From contig WPIO01000090.1 of assembly GCA_009760855.2 (NCBI GenBank), positions 498,001 to 558,000 on the forward strand: a DNA stretch of 60,000 nucleotides, in the 5' to 3' direction. Below the pieces are notes generated by a model, which saw only the letters and a program-made list of their open reading frames with translations, did no database searches and was not told where the DNA came from. This document shows, one piece after another, positions 25,201 to 37,200 of this stretch. Position 1 is the first letter of the stretch. Every line of letters starts with the position of its first letter. Origin of the DNA: Cristatella mucedo (lineage: Eukaryota; Bryozoa; Phylactolaemata; Cristatellidae). A program made the position numbers and the translations under genes.

Positions 25201-28200
25201 ATAATCTAAACAAAATATGCGTGCGTCTTTATGTGCTGCTCTAATTCCGTAGCAGCATATCACGAGGGTTAGTACTGACAGTTCTCTTCAAACGATATGT
25301 AAATAAAATCAGTTTACATGTGACATTTAATTATGGAGCGATTTTATTTTGCGGTTTAAACTTGGCTATTAATTTCTCGTTTTCCCGTGGGCATTCTATA
25401 AAACTGCAATACAATGCGTAACTCACACACGAATGAGAAATAAGTAATTCATAGGTAATGTGCTGCTTCTCGCTTTTCGGTCGGATATCCGACATCGCTT
25501 TCACGTCTACCTATGCTCTTTGAGATAAGTACACAATGCATTATCCAATCTAACGATACCGTTTTTCCTTAAAAAGCGTGAAATCGCATATTATCAGAAA
25601 CGCAAACACATTCACGGGAACCTGCCAGTGTTTTGCTTTTTTTAAATTGTGCTTAAGGAAATCCTGAATACTTAAATCCAATATTTTTAATGTTTTCACA
25701 TGCTGAAGCTAAGTTTATTGTCATAGGAAAAGCGAATACTTTATTCTCCTGAAAGAACCTTAAGAGCTTTATCCATTATTCAGGCAATCCATTCATGCCG
25801 CTTTATTTGAGCCTAAAACCTGCAAAAGCAACGCAGTCTCTTCGATGAAAGTCTTTGAAGGCGGGAACCATAGCCATGTACAAAGAAGAATTATTTAATG
25901 CAGCGAGAGTATTTACTGATTAGTTAATAACTCCAGAAAATAACTCTACAGTGCTTAGGCTGGTGTTATCTCTGTACAAGGCAGCCGTTACCTATTACAA
26001 TTCTTATCCGACAGCACACCAAATTAAATGGAACACGTTGAGCGATTCAATGAATTCCAGCTGAACTCAATGGTATTTATTTATTTTGTATAACCTTTTA
26101 TGTTGCAGATGAGAGACGTATTGACTGGATTGTGCAGGCAAAGAAAGCTCACGTGGGCGGAGATATGTCCCCAAACGCCACTGAATGGTAAAAGGTTTTT
26201 AGCATCTTATTGTTAGTAATAATAATAATAATTCACTTGATAAAGCGCCCTCAGAGAACTTAATCTCTCTCTAGGCACTTTACATTTGCTGTAAAGAGAA
26301 ATGCAATTGAATGGTAAGTAAAATCATGCTTGAAAAAAACTAACGAAATGAATAATATGGTTAGGGGTTACATGCACAGGCTCAGCATGCAAATGTGGTT
26401 AGTGGCAGCATGCACAGTGTCAGGACGCATAAGCACATCAAGGACGAATCACAGGGACCCACTAAATGCTGTCCTAAATAGGTATGTTTTTAGGTTCCTT
26501 TTAAATGTGGTCAGGTCAGGGGATGTTCTGACGCAGGTCGGGAGGGAGTTCCAGGCTTTGGGAGCGTATGAACTAAATGCACGGTCTCCAAAGGATTTAA
26601 GGTTTGTATGAGGTAATTCTTGACTGTTGGATTCCGAAAAGCAGGTGGTACGATGCTTAGACTGATGGGGTAGCATATCTGAGAGATTGGCTGGAGCCAT
26701 AGAATGAAGGGACCTAAAAGTGAGCGACAAAACCTTGAAGTCAATCCATTGCTTGACTGGTAGCCAGTGCAGGTCGGCGAGAAGTGGAGTAATGTGGCAA
26801 CTGCGACGCTCACGACAGACAAGCCTAGCAGCAAAGTTTTGCACCAGCTGTAATCGCCTGATCGCACATGCTGGTAGGCCAGTGAGCAGTGAATTGCAGA
26901 ATTCGAGACGGGATGTCACGAATGCATGGACCAACTTAGATGTGGTATCTTTATCTAAACAGGCCCAAATTTTAGCAAGGTTATGAAGCTGAAAATAGGC
27001 GGATTTGACTGTGGAGCTGATATGGTCGTCTAATGAGAGGTCGCTTTGGAATATGACACCTAGATTTTGAGCTGATTCAACTGGAGAGATGCTGGCAGAG
27101 CCAATTTTGAGAGTCAGCCTTTCCAATCTCTGGATCACACTGGGTTTGCCCATAACTAGTAAGTTAGTTTTGTCAGCGTTTAGTTTGAGAAAATTTGCTG
27201 CCATCCATGTGTGGATGTCATCAATGCATGCAGCAAGTGAGTTTAGAGAAATTGTGGTGCTCGAAGGCTGTGAGGGATCAAAGCAAAGGTACAACTGAGT
27301 GTCATCTGCATAGAAGTGAAAGGCTAGATTGTGCTTGGCAATCGCATCAGCAAGAGGCAGAGTATGAACCTTGAAAAGAACCGGACCTAGCACTGAGCCC
27401 CGAGGAACTCCATATTTCAGAGGTACTTCAGATGATCTTTGTCCATTCACGTCAATACTGTTAAGGTGCCATACTTTCGGGAGGCTAAGAAGAGTTTGGT
27501 AGCACCTTAATGACTTTTGATTAATAAACTGGCAATGAGGACAAAAGAAGAAGATTAGCTTGTGCTAAATAAATTCAACTTGATGTTAATAATTTCGCAA
27601 CTTCATTAGCTCGGTTGAATACCGTAAGTATTAAGGTTTTGCTCTATTTATGCGAGCTCCGTACTGCATATTTATTAGCAAAGAAATAGCGATTCTACTG
27701 CAACGACAAAGCCTGCTCTCAATACGAAATACAAACTTACAAAGGGAAAATAATTCAATCGTATATAGCCAAATACAATTTAAGTCTTAGTTTTAAATAA
27801 AGTAACAGCTTAATTGACTTTAATCTGAAATAATTTGTTTGCCAAAGAGTTGAAAGAGACGAGCAATGCATGTGAAGGGGGGCCCAAACAGATTTAAGGC
27901 ACTGGCAAAGAATTACGTGCAACGCCCATAGAATGGAAGCCTAGTTATTGTTGTTGTTTGGTTATAAGGATTTCTGCTTGAACACTGGTTACTGCTAAAA
28001 AGCACCCCGATACTCCAGGCACTCGAATACTGACAATTTAAAAAAAGTCCCAATTAATCAGCTTTTAGGCTACCGCATTTCCTGCCGCAACTCACGAAAT
28101 GATAAATAAATAAAATTCTACAGTAAACCACCTGAAATTAAGTAGATTGCAAAACAGGTCAAGCTTAGGCAAGGAAACAAGGAACCTAAAACGTCTGATT

Positions 28201-31200
28201 GATTGAATGTGGCGATGGAATTTGAAGATACAAGTTAAATACCTATTGAAACTGCTTAACTTGTACATATGAACTAACCGGCTCGGGCATCTCTGCTCCT
28301 GAACGAGGACAATGCATTATTTGAGCCCTCAATGGTGTTGGAGATTCTGTGCCGGCGAACGGCATTTCTCTCAGAGCATGGGATTCTCAAGACAAATAAG
28401 CCTAGCTGAAGAAATTGCATATGCATTTACTTAGGTTTATATATAAAATAATAAATATTGGCATGCGAACATTGATGGAGGAAATATTTTATCGTTTTTG
28501 TGCTGGTAGTTTTAGAAATGCTTGGTGGACTACTGCAATTCAACCCAAATCGAAGGCTGACCGCCCTTGAAGCTCTGAACACGAACTACATAGCGAGAGT
28601 AAAGCCGACCAATTACGAGGCGGTAGGTGGCCATAAAGTAGCAGTGATTCTCGCCTAAAACGCCTGCCTTAGTATGCGAAAATCCCTATCAAACTTACAG
28701 CGTGCATGACGTAATAAATATTACTGACAACAAATCCAAGTCGACTCTGAGCACGCCCCATCCAGCTTCGTGATGCTTGTTAAAGTGTCATTGTTACTGC
28801 TCAGCAAAACTATCTAGCCGTATCATTATATTTTCAACCCTACTAGGCGTACCTCTACTGCTACACATTCAACCCTTTGTGTGTGCAAGTTTCTTTCGGT
28901 AGTCCTACATCTGGTTTGTATTAATGAAATTTCTTAAAATGTGTCATCTCTACGAACACTTCCTTATTTGAGTTAGCTCGATTGATCTTTTAGCTGAATA
29001 TGTAGCCATTCTGAGTTTTTTCCTCGGGCCTTGTAAAATTGCCTCATTTGTATCTACGACCTAGGCCAGTTCAATAGCTCTCATCGTTAGTGGCTTAAAG
29101 CTTGACTGATTAGTCGCTGTTGATAGTGGAGGCAAGATTCTAGGGTTCAATTAATCCTCTGTTTTTACTCACTGCCAAATGGGTCGTAAAACGTACACTT
29201 CATGATTATTCGTTCTTAAAGTGATATGCAACTAACTTTTTGGTTGGTGTCAGGTTAAACATATAAAACAATTACAATTAAAATGTATTGCGTACCCGCT
29301 TCGTAAGCTGGCTAATTTATTTTCCCAATGTAATTAGATTTTAGCCTCTCATTATAAATCAAGATCCCCAGTCAGATATAGTAAACGTTACCGACTGAGT
29401 ATCATCTAACAATTACAACTCAGCAAGCTACAACGTTATTCCTCTACCATCAACTTCAAAAAGCTTTCAGTGACTGGGATTTTCATGCAATGGAAATAGT
29501 ACGTTTACTTCTTTATCGATGGCATTATGGTGCAAAATACTCATTTTTATCAACAGTGAGTCATTGTAATACCTTAATAAGTTGTGTATTTTGACAAATT
29601 TTACGACTGAACAACCACAAAGCTGGCCAAGTAGTGTAAAACTTACAAGTCATGCAAACCCCTCCGTTTGCAGGCTTTACGATTGCCCAATCAAGATGTG
29701 TAATGCTGTGGGTTGGTGGATTCAAGTTGATTCCGCTCCAATTCGCTACTGCTTTCAACGGACGCGTTCGTAAATTTGATCAAAATTCCCAGGTGAATTC
29801 AGCAACTAGTATCGGTAGCCAAATTTGGTTATACGCCACATGGCGACCCCAAACAAATTGGTTTTCTCCTATCTACGTAAGTCAACATACCTTTGCACAT
29901 TCCGATGACCACGGCATCCTAGCAAATTCCAAGCCTAGCTTCTATAAAAACATTGATGCATCGGAATTAACAATTCCAATTTCATGATCTAAACTCCAGG
30001 AGGTCAATACTGACTTCTTCCTGAAGTTCGCATCCCTAAAAATAAGACAACTCGTTCTCCGGAAACTTTTCCAACTGGCCTGATTTCAAGAAGCATTGAT
30101 TTGCTTGTGCAAAGCACAACTATTGCGATATGTATGTCATTTGCCTTAGGTCTTGACCAAGCACTTTTCAAAAAGGTTCTAGTCACTGCCACACTCAAGA
30201 AAGCAACACTGGACCAATAGACCCTGGCTCTTACCCCCAGTCTCTCTTCTAACATTCCTATCAAATATTGGAGTGGGTCGAGGCTGACGAGCTGGACTCA
30301 TGTAGTGCTAATTGCATCACAGAGTCAGCATTTCCAACGGATGCACAATGACATAATTAGAAATACAGACGTGGTTGGCACGTGTGCCTGTTATGCTCGA
30401 TCTATCGGCAGCTTTCGATAGTACTCGGCAGCTAGACTTGTCTGCCGTGAGCTTCGCAGTTGCCACATTACTCCACTGCTCGCCGACCTGCACTGGCTAC
30501 CAGTCAAGCAACGGATTGACTTCAAGGTTTTGTCACTCACTTTTAGGTCCCTTCATTTTATGGCTCCAGCCTATCTGTCAGATATACAACCCCATTAGGC
30601 CAAGCATCGTACCACCCGCTTTTCGGAATCCAACAGTCTAGAAATACCTCGTACAAACCTTAAATCCTTTGGAGACCGTGCATTTAGTTTATATGCTCCC
30701 AAAGCCTGGAACTCCCTTCCGACCTGCGTCAGAACATCCCCTGACGTGACCAAATTTAAAAGGAACCTTAAACACACACCTATTTAGGACAGCATTTAGT
30801 GGGTCCCTTTGATTCGTCCTTGATGTGCTTATGCATGCTGACACTGTGCATGCTGCCACTAACAACATTTTTATGCTGACCCTGTGCATGTCACCCCTAA
30901 CCATAGTATTCATTTCGTTTGTTTTTCAAGCATGATTTTACTTACCATTCAATTGCATTTCACTTTACAGCAAACGTAAAGCACCTAGAGAGAGATTAAG
31001 TTTTCTGAGGGCGCTTTATCAAGTGAATTATTATAATTATTATCATAGTATCGATCACCCAGCTCTTCATAAACGCCCATTTTATCCCCTGATAATTACT
31101 GGCACATAATTGCAACGGTTTAGGTACTATCTCAATGGAAGACTGCAGGGTATTTATGGTAATGGAAAACAGATCATCCGAGGAACCCGCTGAAATATAA

Positions 31201-34200
31201 ACAAAGTGAACGGCTAACTTTAAAAGATTCCCTGAAGCAAAACTCACTCTCATAATTACGCATCATTCTCATTCAGTGAGCCCTGCTTGCCAATAATAAT
31301 GCATTTGATCTAGGGACAACTACACACTTCTATGTGGGAAGTCTTTGCAAGCCTAAGGATATCTGTAAAACTTCTTCCAATTTAGTCAAAATGCCTCTAA
31401 GCTAGTTCAAATATGCGTAGCAAGCAAGATATAGCATACCTTCTTCAATTACATGCAACAAGACAAAGTTTGCATGTCACAGGGTCACGAGTGACTGTTT
31501 CTGTATTTGTCTTCTTTTCAAGCAACAGTTCTAGGTGTGTCCATTCAATTGTAGCTGTCCTATTTCTACGATGTATATTTATGCTGTTGTCAATTATACC
31601 TAACAGAATATTTGAGTCTTTAGCATTAGGTCGCGCCCATGGACTTTTCAAAAAGGTCATCGTAAGGGAGTGAATAAAACAAGTTTTGTGCAAGGTTAGA
31701 TGTCGATGTGCCAGCTACTATTTAAAACTACTTTTATACTAATACTGCAGGTGTAACTGTAATACAATTCTACTGATTTGAAATGGGAGACTACCAATAA
31801 AAATTTACTAACTCACTATTTACAGCATTTGCAAGGCTCGTAGAATTTTATTTTACGAGGACTAAAAGAGAAATTATGTTATAATTATTTGTATTAAGAT
31901 AAAACGCAAAGGTTTGCTTACAGGATTAATTTGCTACCTGATAACTAAAGTATCCACAGAGTCAGCATTGCTTCGGGTATACAATGACCTACTTAGGAAT
32001 GCAGACATGGGTAGAGTGTCTCTTCTTGTTTTGCTCGATCTTTCGGCAGCTTTTGATACCATCGATCACAAAGTACTTCTAGAGCGCCTCTCATCTCGCC
32101 TGGGAATCACTGGCACTGCTCTGCAGTGGTTCAGGTCCTATCTCAGTGGGAGACTCCAGAGTGTTGACGTGAATGGACAAAGATCATCTGAAGTACCTCT
32201 AAAATATGGAGTACCTCAGGGCTCTGTGCTAGGTCCGGTTCTTTTCACGGTTTATACTCTCCCTCTTGCTGATGTGATTGCCAAGCACAATCTAGGCTTT
32301 CACTTCTATGCGGATGACACTCAGTCGTACCTTTGCTTTGATCCCTCCCAGCCTTCGAGCACCTCAAATTCTCTCAACTCACTTGCTGCATGCATTGAAG
32401 ACATCCGATCATGGATGGCAGCAAATTTTCTAAAACTAAACGATGATAAAACTAACTTACTAGTTATGGGCAAACCTAGTGTTATTCAGAAATCGGAAAG
32501 GCTGACTTTCAAAATTGGCTCTGCCAGCATATCTCCAGTTGCATCAGCTCGAAATCTAGGTGTCATATTCCAAAGCGACCTCTCGTTAGACGACCACATC
32601 AGCTCCACAGTCAAATCAGCCTATTTTCAGCTTCATAACATTGCTAAAATTAGGGCTTGTTTAGATAAGGATACCACGTCCAAGTTGGTCCATGCATTCG
32701 TGACATCTCGTCTCGACTTCTGCAACTCACTGCTTACTGGCCTACCAGCATGTGCGATCAGGCGATTGCAGCTGGTGCAAAACTCTGCAGCTAGGCTTGT
32801 CTGTCGTGAGCATCGCAGTTGCCACATTACTCCACTTCTCGCCGACCTGCACTGGTTACCAGTCAAGCAACGGATTGACTTCAAGGTTTTGTCGCTCACT
32901 TTTAGGTCTCTTCATTCTATGGCTCCAGCCTATCTTTCAGATACACTACCCCATCAGGCAAAGCATCGTACCACTCGCTTTTCGGAATCCAACAGTCTAG
33001 AAATACCTCGTACAAACCTTAAATCCTTTGGAGACCGTGCATTTAGCTCGTATGCTCCCACAGCCTGGAACTCCCTCCCGACCTGCATCAGAACATCCCC
33101 TGACCTGACCACATTTAAAAGAAACTTAAAAACATACCTATTTAGGACAGCATTTAGTGGGTCATTGTGATTCGTCCTCGATGTGCTTATGCGTGCTGAC
33201 ACTGTTCATGCTGCCACTAACCACATTTGCATGCTGACCCAGTGCATGTAACCCCTAACCATGTTATTCATTTTGTTTGTTTTTCAAGCATGATTTTACT
33301 TACTATTCTATTGCGTATCACTTTGCAGTAAATGTAAAGCGCCTAGAAAGAGATTAAGTTCTCTGAGGGTGCTTTATCAAGTGCAATATTATTATTATCA
33401 AGTGCAAGTGCAATATTATTATCGATACATTCGCTCTAGCCCATAAAAATATAATAGTCTTGGTCTAGAGTCTGCTGCAAAGGAAGCACAATCAAATGTT
33501 TAGCAGTAGTATGCTCAATGTTTGAAGACGTAACATGTTTTGGAAGTGGTACACACCGTTTCGGCATGCAAGTATATTTAGTGGCAGCTTGCATAATGTC
33601 TTCACCATAAATCACACTAAGGATTATACTCACGGACAAACTAAATGCTGTGATAAATATGTGTTAAATCATTTTTATAAATTTAATCCAGTCAAGGAAT
33701 GTAGGGACCCCTGTAGGAAGAGAGCTCCCTTCTTTGTAAGCTTTTGAAATAAATGCATGATTTCCAAAGGATGACAGATTCTTGCGAATTATGGGTTAAC
33801 GGTTACATTCAGGAAAGCGATTGGTGCGGTTGCCAGCCCGGTGGTTGGAGTAGATCTGAGTGGTAGGCCTTAGAAAAAGGAGGAAGGGAGCTAAAATTAA
33901 CGGGCTGTGACTAAATTTGACGCTTTGCTTGACTGTGAGCAAGTGAAGGTCAACTAGAAGTTGTTTACTGTGGCAACTGCTAAGTTCACGACAAAGCAGC
34001 TTAGGTAAGGAGGTTTTGTTCGTATCAATTCTAGATGCTTCTTTAAACAGGCCGAACCTGTATTAAGCAGTGTGTTTCACAAGAAAGTCTAGATGGGATG
34101 TAAGAAATGTATGGGGCAATCGAACCGTGGTATCCCTGACAAAATAAGGCCACATTTGTAGCAATGTGATGTTACTGTAAGTTGAAAAAGTTAGCTGCTT

Positions 34201-37200
34201 AGCAGAAGTTCTTAATGCACGTACTCTATGTACACGTGCTCCTGTAGAATGGTTCTAATCGACCACATAAATTCCCTCTAATGCTGTACTTATTTAAAAA
34301 GCAGTAAGTAATGTCAAGCCATTCTCATAATCTGCTTCGCTCTGACGAATTTACCTTAATCAAATTTACCGAATATCACGGTGAATACTGTCTAAATCCT
34401 GATTTGGCAAGTGACTATTGCTAAAAAAAAGTTATGTTACTACTATTAAGGACCAAGTGATAGCCCCGACAGAAATAAATTATATTCTTTGGAACTATCC
34501 TGTAGGGGAATATCGTGTCTATGTTGTTGTTATTGACATGCTGCTCTTTTGAGTTGGATGTTCTCGCACACAACCACAGGGACATCAAATAACTTCAAAA
34601 TGTTAAAGTCACTGCTTAATAAGGTTTTCGATCAAGAGCTGACTGTCTTTTATTTGTTAAGATATAAGCAACACAAAACTGCATCTTAATACCAGAGACA
34701 CGGGATAAATAAAAATAAGTAAACTCAATTACCTAATTGTAAAACGGTTTTGAGCAGTTTGCTGCAAAGGTTCATCAAGTAATTCACAATATAAGTTTTT
34801 TAATCGAAGAGCTACTGTAAGTGATAATGAATTAGTAGGTACAATCTAACTGAATAATCAAATATGGGAAGAAAATCAGATGACAGTATTTCAATAGATT
34901 TACCCCACCATCAACCATATTTTACCACTTATCGTATAGTTAAGCCTAATTTTCAGCACATTTAAAGTAGGTCTAGAAAGATATTTAGTCGCCCACGGGT
35001 GCCACAAATGTGCAATAAGTATTGCTATTAATCACTGATATACTTTTAGCAGTCAAAACTGAATCACCAAAGGAAAATGTTTAAGGGATTTCAGGAATTG
35101 TATTTCCTCGAATAAGTTCGTAGCTATCAGCAATAACTTAATTGCACTTGCGAAGCTTCTAGGAAGTTCAACAACATTCGTTCAGTCCATGAACACGTAG
35201 AGAGATAAATCAATCAGATAGAAACTTATTTCAACACCCCTTAATAAGAATCAGGAATTCACAATCATTAGTAGCATTATGCTGTCTTAAAGGCAAATCA
35301 GCAGCACTTGACAGTAACAGCAGAATTTTCATATTAAAGCAGATATACTTTAGTTTAGTACGGCCTAATATCCATGACCTGGGAATTGTTCTAAAAAACC
35401 GTGCCCAAATCAGCATGTCACTCTGATTCTAGGAAGAGAAAAGGTTATCGGGTACTAATTTGAATTTGTTTAGTTAAGTACTTCATATTGATTGTTTTCT
35501 AACAGAGTTCTTGCCTCCCTGTAACATTGTATTGAAATGATGAAAGATACAAATCTTGCTCATGAATACATAATGCGTTTCGCGGATCTTCTCTTCATGA
35601 AAATTGCCTTTTGGGGAGTTTTAGACTTGGTACGATTTTGTAAGACTTTTAGAATTAGATTTACGCAACACATGTCAAGCTCGTAGGAAGCTATTGAGTT
35701 ATCTGAGTGTAATTTATCACTCGTATTCTTATTATATCATTAGTATTATTATTGCCCGCATGATGAGCATAATCTAGATAAACTATTAAGTACGAACTTT
35801 TTTAAAGTAATTAGTTTATGCAACTTTAGAATGACAAGGCTAACCTTTCGCTTTTCCAATTGAAAGTCCAACCTCAAGAAACGTTGAAGATTTAGAGGCA
35901 TAATTCACAGCATATTGTTCAGTGGTGTGGCAGTTAGCCAGCACTAAAGCGATAGCTAAGAGACCCAGATAGCTCCTTGATAGTTTAACAAAACCAACGT
36001 TTTACCCTTTTAACAATGATTCACAAATTGCTTAATTTAAAAAAGGATAGGCTGCCGCCAAAGAATGAAGGGACCTAACAGTAAGCGATAAAACCTTAAT
36101 GGCGATCCGTTTCTTGACTGGTAGCCAGTGCAGGTCGGCGAGAATCGGTGTAATGTGGCAACTGTGACGCTCACGACAGATATGCATGGCTGGGGAGTTT
36201 CGCTCAAATGGCAATCGCATTATCGCCCATGCTCTCAGGCCAGTAGGCATTGAGTTGCAGAAGTCAAGACAGGATGTCACGAATTCATTGGCTGACTAAG
36301 ATGTAGGATCCTTATCTAAAAGAGCCCGAATTTTATCCTAGCCACGCAGATAAAAATAGGGAGACTTGATTGTTGATCTGATGTGGTCATCTAAACACAG
36401 GTCACTTTGGAACATGGCTCCTAGATTTCGAGCTGAGTCAACGAGAGTCATGCTGGAAGAGCTAATTTTGACAGTCAGCCTTTCTAATATCTGAACGATC
36501 GAAGGCTGGGATAGATCAAAGCAAAGGCATAACTGAACGTCATCTGCATTAAAGTAAAAGCCAAGATTGGGATTGGGAATCACGTGGCAAGAGGGAGAGC
36601 ATACATCGTGAAGAGAATTGAGCCTAGCATGGAGCTCAGAGCTACCCCATATTTCTAAGATACCTCAGGTGATCGTTGTCTATTTACGTCGATACTCTAG
36701 TGTCACCATGAGATAATACCTGATACATTGCAGAGCATAGCCATTGATGCCCAATCGGGATGAGAGGTGCTCTAGAAGAAGTTGCAAGAAGAAGTGCGAT
36801 ATAAAAGCTTACGACCAGCAAGTATTTCAACGACCAACAAGGCGAAGCAGATTATCCCCAACCCCAATGATACATTCCAAGTGGGTAGTCCAGTAGACAG
36901 ACCTGTAGTGAGATCGGACATCGAGAGCTTTAAAAAGTGTACGGAGCAAGTAGGATGCAAAATCCCCGTTTTCGATGTTTCATTTGTAGCCATATTACGG
37001 AGCCTAAACTGCAAGTTGAATTTACAAAGAGACAAGCGAGTGTCAAATGCTTGGTTGGGAAGCCTATGTTGACCTTGGCAACCAAATGGGCTAGCAGGAG
37101 ATAGTATAAAAAGTAGAACAGTCTGGGTTCCTGAAACAGTAACCCTGAACCTGAAAAAACCCTGAATCTAGTGTGGTTAGCTATAAATTTTAATTGGAGT

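Noticed and set aside
32633-33202. Minus-strand frames opposite the young L2 (88 and 82 residues)
   Set aside because: Shadows of the L2 RT frame; the same shadows appear opposite every L2 copy.
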